From Xestospongia muta (Eukaryota > Porifera > Demospongiae > Haplosclerida > Petrosiidae): DNA of 64,000 nucleotides. The notes below the pieces were generated by a model. The model was given only the letters and a program-made list of their open reading frames with translations, did not search any database and was not told where the DNA came from. Positions 47,636-60,600 of the stretch are shown in pieces. Numbering within the stretch: position 1 is the first letter of the stretch; each line of letters begins with the position of its first letter. Both the position numbers and the translations under genes were made by a program. The stretch spans positions 3,149,644-3,213,643 of the forward strand of contig OY848931.1 in NCBI GenBank assembly GCA_963693285.1. The letters run 5' to 3'.

Positions 47636-50600
47636 ATGAATTCACCAAAGGATGGAAAATCTTCAAAGGAACCTGAAAAGGCTGTTAAAGAAAGAATGTT
47701 ACAATTAAAACTAAAAGTATGTAATATATGATTATATTATATATAGTAAATGTATTGTTATTTTTACAGAACATAAAAAACAATTTAATGAAACAAAATG
47801 GGTTGATGGAACAAAACAATTCAATGGAAGTAATAAGAGAGACCTCGCATACTCCAAAAGATCCACAGAAACATAAATACTTTGAAACTGATATTACTAG
47901 AGGGAGTTTCGTCAAAATTCAAACACGCTCCGTTAAAGTGAAGACCTTGCATACTCTAGTACGTGAAGACTTTAAATCTGTTATTACTAGAAAGAGTTTA
48001 GTCAAACTTCAATCATGCTTTCATGCCTTGTATATGATGTATACTCTGTCATCATGTCATAGAGTTTTTTTACTTGCTCAAAAATGTGAACCTATTGGAA
48101 GTAATAAAATGAAGAAAACCAGCAACAAATCAGCAAAACCTCTCAAATTATTTCCAGATCTCTTTGAAGCACCACACATTTATGAAATGAATGTACCTCA
48201 AGAAATGGAGAAAACCCACAATGTACCTCAAGAAAAAGAAAAACCTACAGCTCTTGTGCCTAATGACAGCCACACCAATGAACTGGAGAAATCTGTAGCT
48301 TTTGTGCCTTATGACACCCATACCAATTTTCCTCAAGAAGAAGAGAAGCCTATTGTTCTTGTATCTGATGACAGCCACACCAATGAACAGGAGAAACCTC
48401 TGGCTCTTGTGTCTGATGACACTTGTAATGTTGCCAATGATAATCCAGATATTCAGGACTTATTGTGTCAGTCACAACTACTTCATGATGCGATGTATTA
48501 CACCGAGATGGAGAATTTGTTATCAGAATGTGTAAAGTTGTGTACTTTACCACAAGAAACTGCTCTGATATCATTTGGTATTGGTCTAGCATGTTTTGAG
48601 CAGAAGAAGTATGAAGAAGCTATTCAGTATTTTCAAGAGAGTGAAGAGAAATTACATGAGTGCTATCGGTATGATCCTGACCCCACCCACCTTAGTGACA
48701 TATCTTACTGTAGAGTATATATGGGAGAAGTAGAGAGTGCTCAGAGTCACTATTCTGCTGCTATTGAACACTTCCGTGAAGCAGTGAAGACACATCAATC
48801 ACAGATCCGAGATCAACCACAAAGCCCAGTTCTACATTTTCAGTTACCAGTACTCTCATTATCTGCTAAAATATCAAAACTTGCTTTAGCTCTTCATTGT
48901 GCTAATCAAGTAGCAGATTCTGAGAGATACTACAGGAAAGCTTTATTTTGTGATGATGCCACACCTTCTGATATCATATCTGCCAAAATTAGTCTTGGAA
49001 ACCTGTTACACAGTGTTGGAGATCACGAGAGAGCTGTTGAAGAATATGTTGTTGCTATTGAGAAAGCTGAAGTTGAAAATAATGCTCTATCTCAAGCTTG
49101 GACTCATGGTAACCTTGGTAATACATACCTCAGCCTTGGTAAGTGTGAGCAAGGTCTTTGTCATCTCCAGAAATCTCTTGAGCTTATAACGGTGTATGAG
49201 CCTACTCCACCAGCCATTAGTCAAGCCCTTAACAACCTTGGTAGAGCCTATCAAGCTCTGTCTAAGTTAGATGAAGCTAAAAGCTATTATGAAGAAGCTT
49301 TATCTCAAGCTATATATGGTAATGATTTGAATGGTCAAGTTAGGGCCTATGGTAACATAGGTAATCTTTACATGTTACAGAAGAATCAAGAGAGAGCTAT
49401 ACAACATTATACTGAAGTCTTAAGACTTAGTAAAGATCGCTCAACAGTTTATGTTGCTTATTACAATCGAGGTTGTGCATTCTTTGATCTTGCAGAAAAG
49501 AGAAAAAAAGAGCAATTTAATGATTGTCCAAGGAGAGAATATCAGTACATAGCCTGGGGTCCTAATACTAGTGACCTTGAATCAAAGCATTATCAAGACA
49601 AGTTAGAAAATGATATTGTCCAATTATACAAGCAGGGTCTCTCTGATTTTAAAAAGGTCATCAAAAATCATGAGAGTACTTTCTTTAATAGCAATTCATC
49701 AGTGAAAGGTCTCAATTTATTTGCATCTCTCTTTGAAGCTAATGCTACAACTTTTTCACGAGCTCAAGACTGTGCTTTTAATCTAAATGATCATCATCTT
49801 TCCCTGCTATTTGCTGAGCAATGTCGTTCTCGCACACTTGGAGAACTATTCTTACATCGAAAACTGCATCAGCTTAAAGTTCCATTCCAAGCTCCACTTA
49901 CTCTTGATCAAATGGTATCAATTTTACGTCTTCAAGATCCTTTTGTTCCTGTGGTGATGTTATCATACACAGGAACCCGTCTCCTAGTCTGGGTCTTAGT
50001 CTTTGATGGTAAAGAAGTATCGATGAATTTAATTGAGCAGGAGGCAAATGATGATCTATTTGAGGGCAAGTCCCTGGATATGTACCTTCATTATACCATC
50101 AACGAGCTGTTAACAGGTGATTTGGAGCTATATGGTGAAGAAAAGAAAGTTTCCAATAAAATTAAGGAAGATAAATCATCTATGTCTCTTGAGGAGGACA
50201 GTAATACATTAAGTGATAGTGAAGATGAGGCCAAAGAAACGAATGATGTTGACAAAGGCTTGCTTAAAGGTTTACCTGTTACTTCTCACTCTAATGATGA
50301 TATTTTAACACGATTGTATAAAGTAGTTATCGAACCAGTACAGGCTATTATTAAAGGTATAACTCCAGATAGCCAATGTCCTCCAAAAAAGATCATTCTT
50401 ATTCCTGATAGAAGTACAAAAATGATACCATTTCCAGCTCTCAGTGATTGTGACAGTGAAATATATTTTGGAGATACTTGCACTCTTCGATTTGCCCCTT
50501 CATTGCTTGTACTTGGAGTGGTGACCCAGATCACATCCACTGTTATTAAGATTTCTTCTAATTGTCGTACTGTATGTATTGTTGGTGACCCATATACACC

Positions 50601-53600
50601 TCCATTTAAATTTAAAGGTGAAGAATGGATTTTAGGTCCATTACCTCATGCAAGAAGAGAAGCTCAAAGTGTTGGGCATTACATGAAGACCACACCCCTC
50701 ATTGATGAAGAACCAACCAAGGAAGTTGTTTTATCTCAACTTCGTCAAGCCAAAGTCATCCATTTAGCCACGCATAGTTCAACTAGTCATGCTTTCATTG
50801 TTTTAGCTGGTACACGCTATGATATTCAGTCCACTATGGTACCAACCTGTTTTACAGAGAACAAAAATGATATCTTACTTTATGCTTCAGATGTGGAGTC
50901 TATCCAGTTACAACCATCACTTGTTGTATTAAGTTCTCATGACTCTGGTTGTGGAGTATTTAAAGATGGTGATGTTCAAGGAATGGCACTAGCATTTCTT
51001 TTGTCTGGAGCACAGGCAGTGCTAACATCATTGTGGAAAGTTCCTGATCAAAGTGGTTGTTATTTTATGCAGTATTTCTATCGATACATGTTAGATGGAT
51101 ATACTAGCAGTGAAGCATTACAAAAAGCTAGTCTCAGCATACGTGGTTGCCTAATGTTCTCGCAATATATCCACTGGGGAGGTTACCAGCTAACAGGGAA
51201 AGATGTCAGGATAGAAATTGAAGTTACACCTGAAGACAAGTCTGTATGGAGTAAACTAGGTCGAGGTTGTTCTCCTTTCCCTCATTTTGATAACCAATTG
51301 GCACTAGAGAATAACCTCTTATCACTTGACTCTCAATATATCCAGGTATTGTCACTATATTATATTATTATGTTATAATGTACACTTTTATATTATAGGT
51401 GATCAATGGTTCTGGTGGTGCAGATATATCTGAACAAGTCATTGATTTTATTGCCAAACATCATAGTTGTTTCAACTCTATATTTTGGTTAAATGCTAGT
51501 CATCCTCTTAATATTACTACCACTGTTAAGGATATAATGGAGGTAAGAATTTGTAACACAAAACTCTATTAGATATATTCATAGTAGAGAAAAGTGCAAG
51601 CTCAATTGAATTGTCATTATTGACATAGTTGTCACCAGTATAGAGTACATTCATCATGCTTAGCAAAACAAGACATGAATTTTAATGTAAAAACTTGTTG
51701 ATTGTATAGGAATATTTGCTAGCATATGATGTTTTTTGTGTTGTTTGCAGGTCCTCTCAGAACCTGCTTTAATAATTGTAGATGATGTCACAGTGGATTG
51801 TCTGCCACATCTTAAGCCTTTTTGTGAATGTTCTGATGTTAAAGTGATCTTACTAACATATTCTCCTATTGATGAAATGAGTTTACATATTGATTCAGTG
51901 TTACATAGAGGTACCTCTCAAATAATATCAGTATCACCTCTTACTAACCTACAAGTAACACAGAGATTAGTTTATACTTTGGTCCGTCAGTTTAACCTCA
52001 CTCCAAACAAGTCTGATCAACGAGTTATTTCTGAGCTCTCATCATTATGTTGTGGTTCCCCTGTAATATTATGTTTAATGGAGTCCTTGGTGACACACTG
52101 TATGACAAGAGGGAGTAATGGATTAACTATGTGTTTTAACCTAATAGAAGAGAAGATGGATGGAGTACTAATATCTCAAGTTGATATAGATGAGATTCAA
52201 GATAATATTGATAATCTTAACATCCGACCTTCATTAGTAATCTCCGGTATATTGGGTTGTCTGATGGATATTGGGAAAATTTCAACAGCTAGTCGAACTC
52301 TCCTAAACTGTTTATCGGCAATACGAGGAGTTCCTATACCTCTTGAGGTTATCACATGTATAAAACAGGAAATAGAGAGCAGTTGTACTATGACAACATC
52401 AATAATTGAGGAGCTACAACAATGTAACTGTTTATGTACATACCCTTCTCCTGTAATTAAGTCTTGTAATGATCCTTTGATCAATAGTAAATTATTTATT
52501 GTTCCTGACATAATTGGTGATGCAGTGTGGAATCATTTAACTACTGATGACGATTGTGTTATAGCAATTGCTGTTACAACTAAAACTTTAAACAAATTAT
52601 TACTTCAATGTGCAAATAATGAGCTTATATCTGCCTGCTATATTCCTGCAGTTGTGGATTCATTAAAACAATCTTGTGATACTCTACTGTTAAATAATCT
52701 TGTACAAAAAAATGAAGTAGACCATTTATATTATGGACAGTGCTATGCTGATGTTATAGTCTTAGAAGAACTTGTATATTACCTCATCCCATTGCCATCT
52801 GACAGCCATAGCAACATACAAAAGGAGATGCAGACTCCATCTAATGTGTCATCAGACAGTCATGTTAACATACTTCCATCTAACTTGTCATCAGACACCC
52901 ATGTCAATGTACCTCCATCTAATGTGTCATCAGACACCCATGTCAATGTACCTCCATCTAATGTGTCATCAGATACCCATGTCAATGTACCTCCATCTAA
53001 TGTGTCATCAGATACCCATGTCAATGTACCTCCATCTAATGTGTCATCAGATACCCATGTCAATGTACCTCCATCTAATGTGTCATCAGATACCCATGTC
53101 AATGTACCTCCATCTAATGTGTCATCTGACACCAATGTCAATATACCTCCATCTAATGTATCATCAGACACCCGTGTCAACGTACCTGATGACACTTGTA
53201 ATGTTGCCAACACTCAAGACTGTGCTTTTAATCTAAATGATCATCATCTTTCCCTGCTATTTGCTGAGCAATGTTGTTCTTGCACACTTGGAGAACTACT
53301 CTTACATCGAAAACTGCATCAGCTTAAAGTTCCATTCCGAACTCCACTTACTCTTGATCAAATGGTATCAATTTTACGTCTTCAAGATCCTTTTGTTCCT
53401 GTGGTGATGTTATCATACACAGGAACCCGTCTCCTAGTCTGGGTCTTAGTCTTTGATGGTAAAGAAGTATCGATGAATTTAATTGAGCAGGAGGCAAATG
53501 ATGATCTATTTGAGGGCAAGTCCCTGGATATGTACCTTCATTATAGCATTAACGAGCTGTTAACAGGTGATTTGGAGCTATATGGTGAAGAAAAGAAAGT

Positions 53601-56600
53601 TTCCAATAAAATTAAGGAAGATAAATCATCTATGTCTCTTGAGGAGGACAGTAATACATTAAGTGATAGTGAAGGGGAGGCCAAAGAAAAGAATGATGTT
53701 GACAAAGGCTTGCTTAAAGGTTTACCTGTTACTTCTCACTCTAATGATGATATTTTAACACGATTGTACAAAGTAGTTATCGAACCAGTAATGGCTATTA
53801 TTAAAGGTATAACTCCAGATAGCCAATGTCTTCCAAAAAAGATCATTCTTATTCCTGATAGAAGTACAAAAATGATACCATTTCCAGCTCTCAGTGATTG
53901 TGACAGTGAAATATATTTTGGAGATACTTGCACTCTTCGATTTGCCCCTTCATTGCTTGTACTTGGAGTGGTGACCCAGATCACATCCACTGTTATTAAG
54001 ATCTCTCCTAATTGTCGTACCGTATGTATTGTTGGTGACCCATATACACCTCCATTTAAATTTAAAGGTGAAGAATGGATTTTAGATCCATTACCTCATG
54101 CAAGAAGAGAAGCTCAAAGTGTTGGGCATTACATGAAGACCACACCCCTCATTGATGAGGAACCAACCAAGGAAGTTGTTGTATCTCAACTTCGTCAAGC
54201 CAAAGTCATCCATTTAGCCACGCATAGTTCAACTAGTCATGCTTTCATTGTTTTAGCTGGTACACGCTATGATATTCAGTCCTCTATGGTACCAACCTGT
54301 TTTACAGAGAACAAAAATGATATCTTACTTTATGCTTCAGATGTGGAGTCTATCCAGTTACAACCATCACTTGTTGTATTAAGTTCTCATGACTCTGGTT
54401 GTGGAGTATTTAAAGATGGTGATGTTCAAGGAATGCTACGAGCATTTCTTCTGTCTGGAGCACAGGCAGTGCTAACATCATTGTGGAAAGTTCCTGATCA
54501 AAGTGGTTGTTATTTTATGCAGTATTTCTATCGATACATGTTAGATGGATATACTAGCAGTGAAGCATTACAAAAAGCTAGTCTCAGCATACGTGGTTGC
54601 CTAATGTTCTCGCAATATATCCACTGGGGAGGTTACCAGCTAACAGGGAATGATGTCAGGATAGAAATTGAAGTTACACCTGAAGACAAGTCTGTATGGA
54701 GTAAACTAGGTCGAGGTTGTTCTCCTTTCCCTCATCTTGTTAACCTATTGGTACTAGAGAATAACCTCTTATCACTTGACTCTCAATATATTCAGGTATT
54801 GTCACTTTATATTATTTACTATTATGTTATAATGTACACTTTTATATTATAGGTGATCAATGGTTCTGGTGGTGCAGATATATCTGAACAAGTCATTGAT
54901 TTTATTGCCAAACATCATAGTTGCTTCAACTCTATATTTTGGTTAAATGCTAGTCATCCTCTTAATATTGCTACCACTGTTAAGGATATAATGGAGGTGA
55001 GAATTTGTAACACAAAACTCTATTAGATATATTCATAGTAGAGAAAAGTGCAAGCTCAATTGAATTGTTATTATTGACATAGTTGTCACCAGTATAGAGT
55101 ACATTCATGCTTAGCAAAACAAGACATGAATTTTAATGTAAAAACTTGTTGATTGTATAGGAATATTTGCTAGCATATGATGTTTTTTGTGTTGTTTGCA
55201 GGTCCTCTCAGAACCTGCTTTAATAATTGTAGATGATGTCACAGTGGATTGTCTGCCACATCTTAAGCCTTTTTGTGAATGTTCTGATGTTAAAATGATC
55301 TTACTAACATATTCTCCTACTGATGAAATGAGTTTACATATTGATTCAGTGTTACATAGAGGTACCTCTCAAATAATATCAGTATCACCTCTTACTAACC
55401 TACAAGTAACACAGAGATTAGTTTATACTTTGGTCCGTCAGTTTAACCTCACTCCAAACAAGTCTGATCAACGAATTATTTCTGACCTCTCATCACTATG
55501 TTGTGGTTTTCCTGTAATATTACGTCTAATGGAGTCCTTGGTGACACACTATATGACAAGAGAGAGTGATGGATTAACTATGTGTTTTAACCTAATAGAA
55601 GAGAAGATGGATGGAGGACTAATATCTCAAGTTGATGTAGATGAGATTCAAGATAATATTGATAATCTTAACATCCGACCTTCATTAGTAATTTCCAGTA
55701 TATTGGGTTGTCTGATGGATATTGGGAAAATTTCAACAGCTAGTCGAACTCTCCTAAACTGTTTATCAACAATACGAGGAATTCCTATACCTCTTGAGGT
55801 TATCACATGTATAAAACAGGAAATAGAGAGCAGTTGTACTATGACAACATCAATAATTGAGGAGCTACAACGATGTAACTGTTTATGTACATACCCTTCT
55901 CCTGTAATTAAGTCTTGTAATGATCCTTTGATCAATAGTAAATTATTCATTGTTCCTGACATAATTGGTGATGCAGTCTTGAATCACTTGACCAGCCATG
56001 AAGATCATATAATGGCTATTGGCATGAGAAATAAAGTGTTAAGTGATGGATCTCAAGTTCGTCGTTTTTTTTTAGGTCAAGTATTCTTGTTAAAGGAGAG
56101 TTGTAGTTGTCGTCTAGAGGAATCTGTGTCTGTGAAAGTGTGCTATTGTTTTCAAAACATAGGAAAAATGTGGTCCTGTTCTTCAAGTAAGGAAAAAAAT
56201 GAAAGCTACCAAACTAGGCCGATTGATGAGAGTCTCCTTTTTTCAGGTAAGCATTTGAATTGTTATCCACCATTCATTTTACTCATTGCTAAATTGAATC
56301 CCATGCTTTTGTCAAGCCATTACAATGTGTAGCTTTACTTATTTGTTATTGTCTATTTCTTAGGTATTTCTTTTGATCAGGATGCTTTACTTGACCTATT
56401 AGTTGATATTGACAGCAAATGGTATGAAATAGGGTTGTCTTTAAAACTTAAGCGCAATTTTTTGGATGGTTTATGTGATGAACGAATAAGCAACACTGTC
56501 AGACTATCTCGCATAATTGACAAATGGATAACTAGCATTGATCCACAGGACCCATGGAATACAGTAATCTCTGCTATTGAAGGGCGTATTGTTGGTAATA

Positions 56601-56653
56601 AAGAGAAAGGTCGGAAAATACGTGATTACCTCACTGATCAACTTAAAAATTGA
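47636..56653 (+). CDS. giant TPR-CHAT-NB-CHAT-NB-Death protein
   Basis: Seven exons in one frame: 47636-47716, 47770-51345, 51399-51542, 51751-54795, 54853-54996, 55202-56246, 56364-56653; about 2774 residues. Order: low-complexity N-terminus (28-260), about eight TPRs (289-605, e.g. SLGNLLHSVGDHERAVEEYV), CHAT 1 (about 694-1175), an NB-ARC-like unit (1220-1500: NGSGGADIS, FWLNAS, ALIIVDDV, ILLTYS), a 39-base-repeat linker, CHAT 2 (about 1755-2230) without TPRs, a second NB-like unit (2283-2600), and a Death-fold domain (about 2685-2774). Both CHAT units keep HLATH, but the LSACxTG cysteine is His (LSSHDSG). The Walker A Lys is absent. A cytosolic immune or cell-death scaffold is inferred. 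It could be two genes, but no promoter or stop separates the units. Confidence 0.82.
52840..53187 (+). repeat. 39-bp coding minisatellite in the CHAT gene
   Basis: Nine in-frame units of 39 bases (starts 52840, 52879, 52918 and so on to 53152) encode SNVSSDTHVNVPP with few changes. The inner five are nearly identical. It forms a hydrophilic linker between NB unit 1 and CHAT unit 2. The antisense and +1 open frames here are shadows. Confidence 0.92.
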
Positions 56654-56772
56654 CAATGTTTTGAGTATTAAAAATAATCAGCAATCTTATGTGTGTAATA
56701 TTTATTTTTTTAGTCCCATTACATTATTTTTGCTGATACTGTTTCTTTGTCTTGATAGCTAGCTTGGTTTAC

Positions 56773-56778
56773 AATAAA
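56773..56778 (+). terminator. polyadenylation signal of the CHAT gene
   Basis: AATAAA 120 bases after the Death-domain stop codon. It is the first such hexamer after the gene. Confidence 0.5.
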
Positions 56779-56779
56779 T

Positions 56780-57613
56780 TTACATATTTGACTTCTAACA
56801 AACAAAATGACATCATTGTGATATCCATGAGCACATAACGTTGAAGGAGTATGTAAATATTTTCAAAGTACTTAAGCTTCCAAATATGGTCATGAGTGGA
56901 CTATTTCAATTTGTTTAATGGTAGACTAGTTTGTAAGTGGGAGTTGTATACTCTTTCCTCCTTTGTGAGACTATGGGCTCCTATATAGAAACTAAGTATG
57001 CATCTATTCACAACTCTAGGATATACCACAGGACTAATGGTGCCTACTAGATAATATTGCACGTTAAGTTTCAGTTTCAGTTTCCTATTATACATATACT
57101 TAAACTGACACACCTACATAATACAAATCTCAACTACTTAGGTTTTATCATTTTTGATTAATATACAATAGATAACTTAGAATTCCCTCATAGTTCAACA
57201 CACTGTATATATAAAATATTTGTGTACACTATGAAGCCAGATACATTTCTTATAATACTAAATACCATGTACAAAGCCATGTCCAAACCACCTAAATAAA
57301 CTTTACAAAGTTGAGGTGGAAAGTCTTCTGAAATCACCAACTCAAGTTGAACTTAAGTGAGTCATTTACAGATTAAGAAAAATCCATTTTATGTATTGCA
57401 ATATAAAACGATAGTCTTGGCTATAAGCAATAGCAAATGATATCACTGGACCTTTCATGAGCCAAAATGACTGACTTGGTTCTTTTTCACATTATAGCCT
57501 ACAGAGTTGAAATTGTTATATCTTTAGTAGAAGGAGAAAGCAGATGATAATTGCAGCGCAGCTCATGGCAATATTAGCAAATGTATTTTTAACCCTTTCT
57601 TAGCTGTATTACA
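56780..57613. other. upstream region of the TFCP2-type gene
   Basis: No gene is seen. 56985-57298 is copied at 37407-37717, whereas 57299-57602 has no counterpart there. It should contain the TFCP2 promoter, but I recognise no element. Confidence 0.5.
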
Positions 57614-60600
57614 ATGGCTAGTAATCAAAGTTGGAAATGGGAAGATCTTCAAGATCTTGGTCTAGCAGAAGAACTACAATCAGGACTGTATTTATCAGAG
57701 TTCGGATCTGACAGTATGAAGTAAGTCTAGTCACACGTGGTACTATAGAGCATGTGCTATGATGGATAACTCCGTATTTAATTTATGGATGTGTATCAAT
57801 CACATTCACGTGATTGTCACATGCATAAATGATATGAAGAACTCGTCCTTATACTGAGCATACAACCATAAATAAAAAAATACAATTTTTATTACTTAAA
57901 ACATCAAGTTATCTAGTTTTTTGTCCATTTAACTGAAGGGAAATTATTCAATCATTGATGCAAGACGAAGGGGCACAAGACTCATTTTACCCGGAAAATG
58001 TTCCTACCTCATTTGCATATCACCAAGAGCCATCTTCACCGAACCCTAATCTGTCATTGGCCACACCCACACAAAGCTGGTAAGTTGACAATTATGCCAT
58101 TATTAATCTCTTTGTCTGTTCTATAGTGTGACTTGTATACTGAGGATGCCTACTGCATGTACTGCTAAGAGTGAAGAACCATCTATTACATATTTAAACA
58201 GAGGTAAAGAACAAATAAAAGGTAGCATATAGAGTTATGGTAATATAATGACATATTTAATGAGAAATTAGTGCTAAATGTATTAGTTTATCATAGTTAT
58301 GATATTTTATTACTAATACTCTGGAGTCTAGACACTGTCTAAGGATTACATCATTTCTAGTCTATGTGTATGACGTACTCCATTAACTGTGTCACTTTAA
58401 CCTCCATAGGTCAAAGCTATTGTTTGACATTAACTTCTAGTCACTTGTCTGATACATCTATGCTTAAGGTAAGAATATTTGGTATGTGTATACCATGTGA
58501 CCTTTGACCTTTAGAGCACATTGGCAATTGAATTTCATGATTTAAGATTACGTAACAGTGAGGAAGCTCAAATCCAACAATGGATACAGGGTCATCCTGG
58601 ACAACGTATGATTGAGATAGGTTGGTCATTATATAGTGTCTTCTCCACACTCTTACCGACTCTGCTCTCTCTTTTCCTCTAGATTTTGCATCATGTGACG
58701 GTATATCTAATATAGAACATGATGGATTAGTTAATATGACTAGTTTTATGTGGTGTCCTCAACAACAAACTGTAATAGCATTTAAAGTAAGGAATTATAA
58801 TGAATAAACAACGTGGCATTATATCACAATTGTTGTATTGTTGTTTATAGATTCATTCACTAAGTAGTGAATTCACAGTTAAAAAACATGGTTAGCATAA
58901 TAATTTATAATTGTTTTTAATTATTTTACTAATCAAAGGAGGTGAAAAAGGAATCCCCTTTCGATTAGTAGTCAGCACATATACTCCAGAGGAAGCAGGT
59001 GGTTCTCTTATCTCAAAATCCTTTTGTCTTATTAAAGTCTTTAAGGTAATTGACTTAATTTATGGTAGTGAAACACACCATATGTACTATTTTGTAAACA
59101 TGGTCATATTATAGCGGGTACATTTGGTAAGGAATTTGACCAAGTGTTTTCAAAATGCTGTTTGATGAGTTTAAAATTTATCAATTTTTATTTGTTGACA
59201 GATTAATTTATTAAAAAAATGTAATTTTATTTAAATTTTTTCCATATTACCAAATCCTTACCACTATTTCCTGTTATATGATGCATTATACATAAATTAT
59301 TATGATTATTATATTATAAAAGTGCTTTATTTTTAGGACAAAGGAGCTGATCGGAAGCACAAACAAGATTTACAAAAACGAGAAAGACTACCACCAGAAG
59401 AAGCTGTAAATTCATAACAATGATGCAATTATGACATCGCTCTTTTTTATTAGGCTAAGTACTGGGAAAGTCATCCAGTGACAAGATTGGAACCGGTTAG
59501 TCTGAATGGGTGTGGTGTCGAGTTAATGACTCCACCTTTTTTAGTTACCATTGTTGTCAATAAAAACTGAGCAGAAATCACCACAATATTGTAGGTCAGT
59601 GAATAAATCCAATGAAGGAACAATATCCTTAATTGTTACTATTAGTTCTTCAGTTAGTTGTATTCAGTCAACACCTAGTGGTAACTATGGCATCAACTTT
59701 CAACAAGAATGTGTCACATCACCTACAGCAGTTACAGAACCTACTTCAGTTCAGTTGACTAATTTCTCTAATGTCGATGAGACAAGACAATGGCTTCAAA
59801 ACAATCGATTTGCTCCTTATAGCTCACTCTTTGTTAATTATGGTGGTCAGTAGCATGGCTAGTAAGTATAAATAATACTAACAAATTATTACTAGGGGCT
59901 GACCTATTAAGATTGAGTCGTAAAGATCTCATGGATTTATGTGGTCCAGCTGATGGCATAAGACTATATAATGCAATACATACAAGGTATATGTAGTATA
60001 GTAGTAACGTAATTGACTTAATATTATAACAACATATAGTATACCTGGTTATCCTCACAATGAGGAAATTCCCATGCTTTCTGTGACAAGAACTAATTTA
60101 CTAATATATCATTAATTTATAGAACAACATGTGTATATCATAGTTCATTAAAAATTTACAAATGCACAAATTTTGAGTAATCGTAACTTATTTTTGTTGT
60201 TTGTTTGTATTTCCTGAACTTCTAGCATTAAAATGTACACGTTTAGAATCAATTGAGCTACTGTTAGTAACATCTACAAATTTATACTAACCAGTGTTAC
60301 AGTATTAATGTATATATAAAAGACTTAATCATTTTCTCTTACTAGATCTGTAAAGACTATTTATATATCATTAGAAGAAGGCGCAGGTAAGACAACTATT
60401 GTAACTATTACATTATTAATTTGATTTGATGATAGCCATGTTATAGCCAACCATATATCCGGAAATACAATTTAATATCTATATCATTAATGTATAAGTC
60501 AACTTAGGATGGCTTTATGATGGAAAGTTCACTTATTTATTAAGGATTAATGGATACATTGTTAGAACAGTTATTGTACTTAAAATCAGTATGCTTATAA

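Noticed and set aside
50286..50540. Antisense open frames repeated at 47239-47433, 50286-50540 and 53736-53990
   Set aside because: They are complements of the conserved CHAT sequence and recur only because CHAT is duplicated.
52772..53236. Met/His/Leu-rich (+) and antisense Thr/Asp/Gly-rich repeat open frames
   Set aside because: Both are other-frame readings of the 39-bp minisatellite; the SNVSSDTHVNVPP frame continues into CHAT on both sides.
53200..56653. Second CHAT unit as an independent gene
   Set aside because: The reading frame is open from 51751 through 54795 and phases fit across all exons. No ATG with leader or promoter was found before the second CHAT. Not fully excluded.
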